Assembly (NCBI GenBank): GCA_050700055.1
Contig: JBOHGE010000001.1
Location: 1 to 64,000 of the forward strand
DNA from: GCA-003244245 sp050700055
GTDB lineage: Bacteria; Actinomycetota; Actinomycetes; Mycobacteriales; Pseudonocardiaceae
Length of the DNA: 64,000 nt
Reading direction: 5' to 3'
Part shown: in pieces, positions 50,676 to 59,331 of the stretch
Numbering within the stretch: the stretch's first letter is position 1
Layout of the letters: every line of letters starts with the position of its first letter
Program-made: the position numbers and the translations under genes
The notes under the pieces: generated by a model
Seen by the model: the letters and a program-made list of their open reading frames with translations, nothing else
What the model was told of the DNA's origin: nothing
Databases searched by the model: none

Positions 50676-52367
50676 GTGCCTGCCGAGAATGACCAGCTCA
50701 TCGACATCGAGACGGTGGTAGCGACCCTCACCGGCCAGCAGCCGCCGGATGCGGAGCAGACCCGGCTCCTGCGCACTGCGCTGGCCTGCGCCACCGACGA
50801 CGCGCTGAGCGCGCTGTCCGGACGGATCGAGTGTCACACCGCACTCGGCGGGGTGATCGAGCCACAACTGGCCGCGCTGCGGTCGCAGGCCCGGGGCCGG
50901 GAGGAGAAGGCCGCGGTTGCGCTCATCGCCGCCCGCGCCGCGGAAGGCGCAGGGGACTGCGTGACAGCTCGTGACCTGCTCGAGGAGGCGTTGGCGCTGC
51001 GTCCCGGCCTGGAGCCGGCTTTGCACGACGCGGCCCAGTACGCCGCCGCGCGCGGGGACTACCCCACCGCAGACCGATACCTGCGGCGCGCCGAGCATCC
51101 CAGCCCACTGCGACCGGGGCTGAGCGAGGCCATCGACACGACCACGCTGGAGGCCGGCCGCAACAGCCCGTGCCCGTGCGGCTCGGGCCGCAAGTTCAAG
51201 GTCTGCTGCCGGCGTGCGGCAGTGCCTGCCCTGGCCGCGCGGGCCCAGCTCGTCTACGCGCTGCTGGGCACCTACACCGAACGTGCACCCGGTCTCGAGA
51301 TGCTCATGCCGCTGGTCGACCGCGTCGAGGACGCGTCGCAGTGCATGATGTTCTTCTTGGACGTGGCCCTGTTCCAGGATGGCCTGGTGGAGAGGTTCCT
51401 GACCACCCGAGGTCCCTGGCTGCGCAGCGATGAATGCGACCTCATCGAAGCCTGGCGGCAGATCCCGGTGACTCTCTACGAGACCCTCGACGTCACCCCG
51501 GGCACCGGCGTCACGCTGCGCGCCCTGCCCGATGGCGACCCGATCCAGCTGGCCGACAAGCTGTTCTCGGAGTGCGCGCTGCGGCTGGAGCTGTTCTGCG
51601 GCCGGCTGCTGCACGACGGCACCGAGCCGCGGATGCTCGCGCTGCCCGTGCACGTCGCCCGCCATCGCCGTCGCGAGTTGCTCAGCCTGCTGGCGTCCGG
51701 CCCGTCGATCATCCAGCTCGCGGACTTCTTCGCTCCGGAGCCCCCTGTCCAGCTGCGCAACAGTGACGGCGACGACCTGCACGACTGCAGCGTCACCTAC
51801 CGGGTGCCCGACCCGCAGCGGACCTTCGAGCGCCTCGTCACGCAGCTGACCCAGACCGGCGACGAGGTGGTCGACTGGCACCGGCAGCTGCCCGACGGCC
51901 GGGTGCTCAACCTCGGGCAGATCCACCGGACCGGCGACGACTTCACCCTCACCGCGAACTCACCGGCCCGGTTGGCCGAACTCGAGACGCAGCTGCGTGA
52001 CGTCGCCCCGGAGGCCGTCGAGCAGGACCGGCGCACCGAGCGGGTCAGCCCAGCACCCGACGGCCGCCCAGCCCGAACCATGATCGTGGAAAACTACTTC
52101 CTCGATCTCGGCTCCACTGCTGACGCCAGCGAAGTGGGCCGCAACGCCGAGACCAGCTGGCTGGACACTCCCGGTGTGATCGGTGAGCTGAGCCCGCGCG
52201 ACGCCGCCGCGTCCAGTGATCGGGCCGTCCGCGCCGAACTGCGCAGCACGGTCGACGACATCGAAGCCACTCTGTTGCAAACCCAGCGCGCCGGGCGGCC
52301 GACGACCGGCCTGATGAGCCCGCACCGGCTCCGCGCCGCCTTGACCCTCGACGACCACGCCCGGTAG
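50676..52367 (+). CDS. SEC-C motif protein with helical N-terminus
   Basis: A 563-residue protein. Residues 1-150 are helical and TPR-like (LLEEALALRPGLEPALHDAAQYAAARGDYPTADRYLRRA). A SEC-C zinc motif, RNSPCPCGSGRKFKVCC, lies at about residues 166-182. The remaining 380 residues have no recognised domain but contain repeated alpha/beta character. SEC-C motifs bind zinc and nucleic acid or protein partners. GTG 50676 is the start. It is followed 2 bp later by a second plus-strand gene. Confidence 0.78.
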   Translation: MPAENDQLIDIETVVATLTGQQPPDAEQTRLLRTALACATDDALSALSGRIECHTALGGVIEPQLAALRSQARGREEKAAVALIAARAAEGAGDCVTARDLLEEALALRPGLEPALHDAAQYAAARGDYPTADRYLRRAEHPSPLRPGLSEAIDTTTLEAGRNSPCPCGSGRKFKVCCRRAAVPALAARAQLVYALLGTYTERAPGLEMLMPLVDRVEDASQCMMFFLDVALFQDGLVERFLTTRGPWLRSDECDLIEAWRQIPVTLYETLDVTPGTGVTLRALPDGDPIQLADKLFSECALRLELFCGRLLHDGTEPRMLALPVHVARHRRRELLSLLASGPSIIQLADFFAPEPPVQLRNSDGDDLHDCSVTYRVPDPQRTFERLVTQLTQTGDEVVDWHRQLPDGRVLNLGQIHRTGDDFTLTANSPARLAELETQLRDVAPEAVEQDRRTERVSPAPDGRPARTMIVENYFLDLGSTADASEVGRNAETSWLDTPGVIGELSPRDAAASSDRAVRAELRSTVDDIEATLLQTQRAGRPTTGLMSPHRLRAALTLDDHAR

Positions 52368-52369
52368 AC

Positions 52370-52852
52370 GTGGAATCGCTGGCCGCGGAGGTCCTGGTCA
52401 CCGCCGAGGTCTCGACGCAGCAGGAACTAGCGATCGCCGAGGCATTTGGTGACCTCAATGTCATCGCGCGCATCCGGATGGTCCCCACTCGCCGCGGGCT
52501 GGAGCAACTGCACTGGCTGGTGCTGGCCACGCTGCCGTTGCAGGCCCTGCTCAGCGGTCTGGGCTCGGCCGCCGCTCAGGACGTCGCCCAAGGCCTCAAG
52601 CACCTGGTCGGCCGGGTGTTCGGCGCCAAGCGCACGACAGCACCGTCCGAGCAGGTCCTGGTGCTACAGGATGCCGTGACCCGACTGCAGATCGTCCTAG
52701 AGGCCGACCTGCCCACCGAGGCGTACCAGGCCCTGATCGCACTAGACCTCTCGACATTCCGGCAAGGCCCCGTGCACTACGACCGCCACCACGCCAGATG
52801 GCGCTCAGAACTAGACGAACACCACCAACGTCAAGCCCCCAACTCACCGTAA
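52370..52852 (+). CDS. Hypothetical protein paired with the SEC-C gene
   Basis: A 160-residue protein starting at GTG 52370, two bases after the SEC-C stop, so the two are probably co-translated. It begins with a beta-alpha unit (SLAAEVLVTAEVSTQQELAIAEAFG), then a basic segment and a hydrophobic one (LHWLVLATLPLQALLSGLGSAAAQDVAQGLKHLVGRVFG). The C-terminal third is polar and rich in His. No family is recognised; the central helix could be a membrane or pore-like segment. Confidence 0.62.
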   Translation: MESLAAEVLVTAEVSTQQELAIAEAFGDLNVIARIRMVPTRRGLEQLHWLVLATLPLQALLSGLGSAAAQDVAQGLKHLVGRVFGAKRTTAPSEQVLVLQDAVTRLQIVLEADLPTEAYQALIALDLSTFRQGPVHYDRHHARWRSELDEHHQRQAPNSP

Positions 52853-52974
52853 TTGTGCACCACTGGAACCGCTATTTTTTCAGCTTCGACTTCGGGCGCC
52901 CACACCTACAGGACGCGCGGAGCTGATCACTCGCCGCGGTCAAGGTCGGCATGGCCGTAGTCGGTCATGCCGGT

Positions 52975-54345
52975 TCAGGTCCGGGTGGTGATGATCTGGC
53001 GGGTCATCCGGGCCAGGTACTGGGCGTCGTCACCCTTGCGGGCCTCCAACGCGACGGCCAACGGGGTGAGGTACTGCTCGCGGGCCCGGACCGAGCTGAA
53101 CTTGGTCACCCTGGTGAGGGCACTGTGGGCCAGTTGTAGACCGTCGTGTTCACTGGCCCGGACGTGCACGGTGGACAGGAGGATGCCGGCAACGGTGCTG
53201 GCCCGCTGGTTGCTGACGCTCTCCCACCGCCGCACCGACGCCGCTGCGAACTGCTCCGCGGTATCCAGCCGCCCGCGGGAGAGCTGCAACAGCGTGCCCA
53301 CCTTGTCCAGATCAACGCTGACGTCGGTGCGGCCAGGTGTCCACAGCTGCCGCGACTCGCCCAGCGCCCGGTCGGCCGCCTCCCGGGCACCGAGCAGATC
53401 CAGCGCAATAGCCGAGTCCGCGAGCACGCATGCTTCCACGGCCGTCCGCGCTTCCACGCCGGGCGCCACCGCGCGCTCGTCGCCCGATGGGATGTCCCAC
53501 GACTTGGCCTGTGCGCACTGCAGCAGCTTCAGCCCGTCCTGGGGATGACCGTGTTCCACGGTGGCCAGCCCGGCATAGGTCAACGCCAGGGCCTGCAGAT
53601 AGGCGTCACCGGCCTGCGTCGCCAGCTCCAACGCACCCGCCCAGTAGTACATGGCCTGTTCATAGAGACCGGCATCGAACCCGGTATAACCGGCGTGGAT
53701 CTGCAGCTCTGCTACCGCCACCAGCAGTGCCTGGGTGACCGGCTCGGCACCCGGCACGCCCAGCAGCCGCTGCGCCCACCGCACCGCAGCACCGCTCATC
53801 TCCGGGTCCGACCCATAGGTTCGGCTCAGGTCAGTGAGCCGCTGGCGCAGCTCGTGCACCTTCGTCACGTGGACCGCAGAGATCCGGGACGGCAGGGGCA
53901 ACGGTCCTGGTGCGGCACCGGGCAGCTCCAGCAGCTCACCCAGATACCGGACCGGCTGGCCCGCCAAGGCCACACCGCCCAACGCAAGCAGGTGCCGACG
54001 GAACATCTCCGCAGTCATCCCCTCCGGGCTGCCGCCCTCAGGGTAACCGCCCTCCGGCCCATGGTACGTACCGTCCGGGCCCCACCAGGACAGACCCATC
54101 ATCTCCGGCGGGATACCCAGAGCCCCGACGATGCGCCGCAACACCCGATGGTTCTCCACCACACGACGACCCGACAGGATCTCACCCACCTCCGACTGCT
54201 GCTGCCCGGTGCGAGCCGCGATCCGCCGCTGGCTGAGCCCGGCGTCATTGAGCACCCGGTACAACCCCGCGATATCCCACCCGATCAGGATCTCCCGCAT
54301 ATCATCACGCCGGTACAGCGCAGGGTCGACCCGACCGTCACTCAT
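52975..54345 (-). CDS. XRE-type HTH regulator with TPR-like C-terminus
   Basis: A 456-residue paralogue of the regulator at 25099-26415. HTH residues about 30-70: YRVLNDAGLSQRRIAARTGQQQSEVGEILSGRRV. A Gly-rich linker (GPEGGYPEGGSPEG) is followed by MFRRHLLALGGVALAG and TPR-like helices (YYWAGALELATQAGDAYLQALALTYAGLATVEHG). GGGGGGAAG lies just upstream of ATG 54345; the frame extends upstream only as a shadow. It lies downstream of the acyl-carrier operon on the same strand and could regulate it, but this is inference. Confidence 0.85.
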   Translation of the reverse strand: MSDGRVDPALYRRDDMREILIGWDIAGLYRVLNDAGLSQRRIAARTGQQQSEVGEILSGRRVVENHRVLRRIVGALGIPPEMMGLSWWGPDGTYHGPEGGYPEGGSPEGMTAEMFRRHLLALGGVALAGQPVRYLGELLELPGAAPGPLPLPSRISAVHVTKVHELRQRLTDLSRTYGSDPEMSGAAVRWAQRLLGVPGAEPVTQALLVAVAELQIHAGYTGFDAGLYEQAMYYWAGALELATQAGDAYLQALALTYAGLATVEHGHPQDGLKLLQCAQAKSWDIPSGDERAVAPGVEARTAVEACVLADSAIALDLLGAREAADRALGESRQLWTPGRTDVSVDLDKVGTLLQLSRGRLDTAEQFAAASVRRWESVSNQRASTVAGILLSTVHVRASEHDGLQLAHSALTRVTKFSSVRAREQYLTPLAVALEARKGDDAQYLARMTRQIITTRT

Positions 54346-54533
54346 CACTTCCCCCCTCAGTGCAGGTGACTGGACACACCGTAGCGCTCGGAGCCGTGGC
54401 GCACCTGGATCGAGCGGGTCTGAGCACAAAGGGGGGTCGCAGAGACGATTGCCGTGGCCAGCCCGGTGCTGGCCAGCGGACTCGGCAACCGGAGACCATC
54501 GCAGCTGCCCGGCGTCGTGGTCGTGACAAGCCA

Positions 54534-55706
54534 CTAGAAATGGTCGGGTAGCCATGGTTCGAGTTCTGCCGTACTGCGGATGAGAGTTGCAAGAAAATCT
54601 TCCGATCCGGGGACTCCCGCCATGCGAGCCGCGGTGACGGTTCTGTAGCCGCCGGCGAACCAGACCGCGAGCTGCCTTCTGGTAAAAGCCACTCTGCTCG
54701 CAACGCGCGTGGAACCGATCTCGGCCGATCCTCCGGCGATTCTGAGCAGGTAGCGATCCCAGGCGCCGCCGTTCTCGCTTTCGATCTCGATCGGCACGGT
54801 GGCGTCGAGATCGACCGGCCACCCGCGGAGCCGAACGGCTTCAGGGATATCGAGAATACGCAGCATCCACGGGTGCCACGCCTCTGCGACCATCCGGCAG
54901 CGATGGAGGTTGTGCAGAAGCGTGGGGTAAGGCGGTAGCGCGCCGCGCCGGAATTCGATGGTCTCGGCCCGGGTGTTGTGGCGGCCGAGGAAGGCCAGCA
55001 TGGCCGCGACCGCACTCTCGTTCGCCGCCCAGAAGTCGTGAACCACGAGGTTCATACCGTGGCGCTCTCGCCGTTTCATGGCGAGAGTCAGCAGCCCGGC
55101 AGGGAATTGTCCCGGTCCGCTGAAGCGGTAGGTCGTCAGGGCGCTCTTCTTCTCTTTCCATGACGGCCACCAGTCTGGTCGCAGGACTGGTCCGTTCCAT
55201 TGTGCGGCGAGTTTCCTCTGTAGTTCCCGCGCGTCGAGCGTAAGCCCGTGCTCGATCTCGAGGTCCCCGGCCGGAAAGGACTGCTTCAGATCGTCGGTGG
55301 TGATGGACCAGGCGAACACGTGCACGGGCGCTTCCCAGCCCAATCGGCGGGCGTAGCCGTTCGAGGACGTCGAGATCACGGAGATCACTGCTCCCTTGTC
55401 CTGGAGGGGGCGCAGCCGCTCGGCCACCATGCGGGTCGCCAGGTGCTCGCCCCGTTCCTCCGGGGCGACACAACCGGCGCCGAGGCACGCGCTGGGAACC
55501 GGCGAGCCGCCGAAGAACTGGGAGACCAGCAGGCCGAGTCCGCCGGCGACGACCCTGCCTGCTCGGGTCGCCACCCGGAGGTCGGCATATTCGCGCAGGT
55601 AACTGATATCGCCTACGGGGTGGCCATAGCTCCTGGTGGCCAGGTTGTCGTACTGCTGCCACAATCCGTCATCAGCCGCGGCTACAAAGGAAAGCTGCTC
55701 GCTCAT
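54534..55706 (-). CDS. Eis-like GNAT N-acetyltransferase
   Basis: A 390-residue protein. The GNAT acetyl-CoA site is GCVAPEERGEHLATRMVAERL (about residues 80-100), followed by a second GNAT-like half and a C-terminal SCP2-like region (LRIAGGSAEIGSTR, TRRQLAVWFAGGYRTVTAARMAG). This three-part layout and length are those of Eis, which acetylates amines on varied substrates. ATG 55706 lies 10 bp after the MaoC-like stop, so it is the last gene of the operon. It may modify or detoxify the operon's product. Confidence 0.8.
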   Translation of the reverse strand: MSEQLSFVAAADDGLWQQYDNLATRSYGHPVGDISYLREYADLRVATRAGRVVAGGLGLLVSQFFGGSPVPSACLGAGCVAPEERGEHLATRMVAERLRPLQDKGAVISVISTSSNGYARRLGWEAPVHVFAWSITTDDLKQSFPAGDLEIEHGLTLDARELQRKLAAQWNGPVLRPDWWPSWKEKKSALTTYRFSGPGQFPAGLLTLAMKRRERHGMNLVVHDFWAANESAVAAMLAFLGRHNTRAETIEFRRGALPPYPTLLHNLHRCRMVAEAWHPWMLRILDIPEAVRLRGWPVDLDATVPIEIESENGGAWDRYLLRIAGGSAEIGSTRVASRVAFTRRQLAVWFAGGYRTVTAARMAGVPGSEDFLATLIRSTAELEPWLPDHF

Positions 55707-55716
55707 CGGTAGCTTT

Positions 55717-56247
55717 CTAGTAGTTGGTCGCGGCGCGGATGACCTCGGGGTCGGCCGGAACGAGGAAGGTCCGCATGAAACGCACCACACACTTACCCGT
55801 CTCGTTGCAGCCGGATGTTCGACACGTCACGATTCCATTCTCCGGGCAGCTCTTCGACAGTCTGCGATCGAGGATTTCCGTCTCCGCATACAGTGTGTCG
55901 CCTACGAAAACTGGATTTTCGAACCTGACCTCGTCCAGTCCGAGGTTCCCAACGGTCAGGCCGCTGGTGCTCCGTACGGTCATTCCTGCGACGATGTTCA
56001 GTGTGACGCCGCTGCACACCAAGATCCGACCCCACTCGGTTTTGCTGCTGTAGTGGGCGTCGGTGTGGATCGGTGCCGCATTGCCGGTCAGAGTCGAGAT
56101 CAAGACGTTGTCCATTTCGGTCACCGTCCTCCCCGGCCGGTGCTCGATCGTCACACCGATGACGAACTCGTCATAGCCGTGGCCGATGTTCTCCCGGATT
56201 CGCCCCTCCGTGACGTGGCGATAGCCGCACGGAAGATCACTGCTCAT
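55717..56247 (-). CDS. MaoC-like (hotdog) acyl-CoA hydratase
   Basis: A 176-residue hotdog-fold protein of the MaoC dehydratase group. The hydratase-2 stretch reads STLTGNAAPIHTDAHYS; in classical enzymes this is SGDxNPIH, so the catalytic Asp position holds Asn here while the His is kept. Downstream, ILVCSGVTLNIVAGM and VFVGDTLYAETEILDRR are normal. Relatives hydrate mesaconyl-CoA or similar branched enoyl thioesters. It follows the CitE-like lyase by 34 bp. Confidence 0.8.
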   Translation of the reverse strand: MSSDLPCGYRHVTEGRIRENIGHGYDEFVIGVTIEHRPGRTVTEMDNVLISTLTGNAAPIHTDAHYSSKTEWGRILVCSGVTLNIVAGMTVRSTSGLTVGNLGLDEVRFENPVFVGDTLYAETEILDRRLSKSCPENGIVTCRTSGCNETGKCVVRFMRTFLVPADPEVIRAATNY

Positions 56248-56281
56248 GGTGAATCTCCGATTGACCTGGCGACCGGTCGCA

Positions 56282-57136
56282 TCAGCCGTCTACCTGACGG
56301 ACAAGGGCCTCGGCCGCGGCGAAGAAGGGAGTGCCGACCATCTGCCCTCCAATAGACGTGATGCCCCGTCCACTCTCCCGGGCGGCGGCGAGGATGGCGC
56401 GTGCCTGCGCGATCTCGTCCTCGGTGGGCGTGAAGACGTCGTGGATCACGGGGGCTTGGCGGGGGTGCACGGCTGCTTTGCCGTAGAACCCGAGTTGCTT
56501 GGCCTGCTCGGCCTCACGCCGCAGCCCATCAAGGTCGTGGAGGGCGTAGACCGGCGCGTCGATGGCCGGGATGCCGGCGGCGGTCGCGCTGTTCACCAGG
56601 GCCGATCGGGCGTAGAGCAGCGATTCCCAGCCCAGCGCACAGCCGACGGCCGCAGCGTAGTCCGCCGACCCGAAGATGACTCCGCCGAGCCGCGGCGCTG
56701 TGAGGATCGAGGGGAGCTTGTCGAAGGCGCGCGGAGTTTCGATCAGCGCCCAGATGCCCGGTGTGTAGCCGTCGGTGTCGAGAGCACCGGCCACGATCTC
56801 GACGTCGCGGGCGGATTCGAGCTTCGGCACGACGACGAGGGCAGGCTTACCGGCGTACGTGGCAATGGCGACGAGATCCCTGACCCCCTCGAGGGTGGTG
56901 GGGGCGTTCATGCGCAGCCCCAGGGTGCACGGCGCGTCTGGTCGGTCGAAGAACTGCTTGGCTGTGGTCCGGGCGACCTGCTTGTCGGGCGGCGCGACGG
57001 AGTCTTCGAAGTCAACGACGGCAACATCGACGCCAGAGGTCTGGGCTGCCTCGAACCGGTCAGCCCGCAGGCCCGGGGTAATGATCCACACCCGGCCGGG
57101 GCGGCTGTTCGTCGGAAAGTCCATGACCGTGCTCAC
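56282..57136 (-). CDS. CitE-like CoA-ester lyase (HpcH/HpaI family)
   Basis: A 284-residue TIM-barrel protein of the citrate lyase beta/malyl-CoA lyase group. RVWIITPGLRADRFEAAQTSGVDVAVVDFEDSVAPPDK carries the first acidic metal-site residues, then LRMNAP, IWALIETPRAFDKL (metal Glu) and GVIFGSADYAAAVG (metal Asp), with GFYGKAAVHPRQ near the end. Family members split citramalyl-, malyl- or methylmalyl-CoA, or act as thioesterases. It starts at GTG 57136, overlapping the acyl carrier protein stop (GTGA), which suggests its substrate may be protein-bound. Confidence 0.85.
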   Translation of the reverse strand: MSTVMDFPTNSRPGRVWIITPGLRADRFEAAQTSGVDVAVVDFEDSVAPPDKQVARTTAKQFFDRPDAPCTLGLRMNAPTTLEGVRDLVAIATYAGKPALVVVPKLESARDVEIVAGALDTDGYTPGIWALIETPRAFDKLPSILTAPRLGGVIFGSADYAAAVGCALGWESLLYARSALVNSATAAGIPAIDAPVYALHDLDGLRREAEQAKQLGFYGKAAVHPRQAPVIHDVFTPTEDEIAQARAILAAARESGRGITSIGGQMVGTPFFAAAEALVRQVDG

Positions 57137-57363
57137 CCTTCCTGCTGTTTCTGCTCGATCAGGCGATCGAGCTCGCCGAGGGTCGTGGCGCGCTCGATCT
57201 CGTCGTCGCTGATTTCGATGCCGAGCTGATCACTCAGCAGTTCGGAGAGCTCGACGATCGCCAGCGAGTCGACGCCGGCGTCGTCGAGGCCGACGTCCGG
57301 GCTCATCCGGTCCGCGGGCACCTTGAGGTCATTGAGCAGGATGCGTTCGAAAGCACCGTTCAC
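57133..57363 (-). CDS. Acyl carrier protein
   Basis: A stand-alone 76-residue acyl carrier protein. The phosphopantetheine site is Ser33 in GVDSLAIVELSELLSDQLG, within a standard four-helix pattern, and the C-terminal helix is EIERATTLGELDRLIEQ. GTG 57363 has GAAGGAG 5 nt upstream. It lies between the aldolase and the CitE-like lyase with a 4-nt overlap to the latter. It is clearly not the primary fatty-acid ACP by context, so it should carry an intermediate of this operon. Confidence 0.9.
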   Translation of the reverse strand: MNGAFERILLNDLKVPADRMSPDVGLDDAGVDSLAIVELSELLSDQLGIEISDDEIERATTLGELDRLIEQKQQEG

Positions 57364-57412
57364 AGCGACTCCTTCGAGTTTCTCGGTGTGCGTTCGTGCT
57401 GGTCTCAAGGGG

Positions 57413-58462
57413 TCATGTCGGGCTAGGTGACCTCCTGAGCTGCCGGGCGACATCGAGGATCAGATCCTCTTGGCCCGCGACCACCTGACGCCTGCCGAGC
57501 TCGAAGAAGACATCGACGGGGTCGACGCCCTCGCGGCGAGCGGTCTCCAGGACAGGCGTCTTGAAACCGGAGAAGACGCCGGCCAGACCGCTGACGAGGC
57601 TGACCGAGTCGATCGTCGGCTGAGCCGGCATCAGCCGTTCCTCGGCGGTGTCCGCGGCGTGGAGGATCGCGCGCAGATCGATGCCGGTCGAGTGCCCCAT
57701 GCGCTCCAACACAGCCACCAGGACTTCCAGCTGGGTGTTCCCGGCTCCGGCACCGAAGCCCCGCGCGGTCCCGTCGATGATGCGTGCCCCGGCCTGTACG
57801 GCGGCCACCGAGTTGGCGACGGCCATGCCAAGGTTGTTGTGGCCGTGGAAGATCACGGGAACGTCGACCGCCTCGACGATGGCGGTGATCCGCTCGGTCA
57901 CGTCGGCCGGGAGGTAGTAACCGGCGGAGTCGAAGATACCGACGGCCGCAGCGCCGAACTCGACGAGCAGGGCACACTGTTCGGCCAGCTGGGCCGGGCT
58001 GGCCATGTGACTCATGAGCAGTACGCCGTGCGGCTCGGCGCCGAGTTCACCGACGATGCCCAGGTGCCGTTCGGTCACGTCGGCCTCGATGCAGTGCGCT
58101 GCGATCCGGACCACGTGCGCACCGCGGGAGACGGCGTTGCGCAGGTCTGCGGAGGTGCCCCAGCCCGGGGCCATGAAGACGCCCATCCGGCTGTGGGTGA
58201 GGGCGTCGCGTACGACCGAGAGCATCTCGGTATCGCTCAGCTTGGCCCGACCGATCTGGAGGGACGAGGCACCCAGCCCGTTTCCGTGGCCGACTTCGAC
58301 CACCGGGACGCGAGCAGCGTCGGCGGCCACCGCGTACGCGCGCAGCTGGTCGCGGTCGAGTTGATGGCGCACCGCGTGGTGTCCGTCCCTGAGCGTGGGG
58401 TCGTGGATCAGCACCCGGGGCACTTGAGTGGTCATGGCTTTATCCACGGGGGATTCCGTCAC
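57413..58462 (-). CDS. 4-hydroxy-2-oxovalerate aldolase
   Basis: DmpG/MhpE-type class II aldolase of 349 residues, making or cleaving 4-hydroxy-2-oxopentanoate into pyruvate and acetaldehyde. The DRE-TIM barrel entry is DPTLRDGHHAVRHQL, with Arg25, Asp26 and His29 in the catalytic places. The metal-binding HGHNNLGMAVANS is near residue 208. The C-terminal helical domain for contact with the dehydrogenase is present. GTG 58462 overlaps the dehydrogenase stop as GTGA, typical of this channelling pair. It ends 50 bp before the ACP. Confidence 0.93.
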   Translation of the reverse strand: MTESPVDKAMTTQVPRVLIHDPTLRDGHHAVRHQLDRDQLRAYAVAADAARVPVVEVGHGNGLGASSLQIGRAKLSDTEMLSVVRDALTHSRMGVFMAPGWGTSADLRNAVSRGAHVVRIAAHCIEADVTERHLGIVGELGAEPHGVLLMSHMASPAQLAEQCALLVEFGAAAVGIFDSAGYYLPADVTERITAIVEAVDVPVIFHGHNNLGMAVANSVAAVQAGARIIDGTARGFGAGAGNTQLEVLVAVLERMGHSTGIDLRAILHAADTAEERLMPAQPTIDSVSLVSGLAGVFSGFKTPVLETARREGVDPVDVFFELGRRQVVAGQEDLILDVARQLRRSPSPT

Positions 58463-59331
58463 CGGGACCCGGCGGTCGGGTGCTGCTCGGCCAACAGCAC
58501 GGCGACCGCGTTGATGATGTCGAGATTTCCCGCGTACCTCGGGATGCGGTCGCCCTCGGCAGTCACCTCGACGACGACGGAGATCCGGCCGTCGGTCACC
58601 GCGCAGAAGGTCACGGCGAATCCGGGAGCAAACGCCCGCACTTTCCCTGCCGCGGCCTCGACGGTCGCGTGGATCGGGTCAGGCTGGGCTCCCGGCGTCA
58701 GCACCGTCATAGCCACACGGAACGGCGGCGCCGGCTGGGCAGGGCTGAGGTTGACCATCACCTTCACGTCCGCCGCGCCGGTGAAGGCGCGGACGGCGGC
58801 CTGCGTCGTCTCGATGTAGTGGTCCAGGTTCAGCCGCGTCGCCCGGCCTGCGCTGGCGCTCGCGCCGGTGCAGACGACCTCGATGTACTCGATGGAGCAG
58901 TGCCCAGCGATGGCGTGCAGGACGGGGATCGCTGCCTGGCCACCACAGCTGACGAGGTTGATGTGGCGGTGCACCAGCGCGTCCGCGCCGTTGACGGTGG
59001 GCACGACCATCGTGCCGAGCTGTGCGGGGGTGAGGTCGATGAGCGTCGCGCCCGTCGTCTGGAGGCGGGACCAGTGCTCGGCGTGGCAATCGGCGTTCGA
59101 GGCGTCGAAGACGACGTCGAAGCCCAGCCCGGACTCCAGCAGGGACACGATCCCGCCGGCAGCGGTCGCACACCCCATCTCGGCCGCCCGGCGCAGGCCC
59201 AAGGTCTGGCGGTCCCGGCCCACGACGAGGCGGCAGTCCAGGGCCTCGGATCGCTGGATCTTCCCGATCAGGTCGATCCCGATCAGACCAGCTCCGACAA
59301 CCGCGACGCCCACCCGTCCCTGCACAGTCAT
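58459..59331 (-). CDS. Acetaldehyde dehydrogenase (acylating)
   Basis: DmpF/MhpF-type enzyme of 290 residues that oxidises acetaldehyde to acetyl-CoA with NAD. Rossmann motif GAGLIGIDLIGK is at residues 13-24, catalytic Cys129 in LVSCGGQAA, and the C-terminal half carries VNLSPAQPAPPFRV. It partners the aldolase to pass acetaldehyde through a tunnel. The start ATG 59331 shares one base with the hydratase stop (TGATG). Confidence 0.93.
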   Translation of the reverse strand: MTVQGRVGVAVVGAGLIGIDLIGKIQRSEALDCRLVVGRDRQTLGLRRAAEMGCATAAGGIVSLLESGLGFDVVFDASNADCHAEHWSRLQTTGATLIDLTPAQLGTMVVPTVNGADALVHRHINLVSCGGQAAIPVLHAIAGHCSIEYIEVVCTGASASAGRATRLNLDHYIETTQAAVRAFTGAADVKVMVNLSPAQPAPPFRVAMTVLTPGAQPDPIHATVEAAAGKVRAFAPGFAVTFCAVTDGRISVVVEVTAEGDRIPRYAGNLDIINAVAVLLAEQHPTAGSR

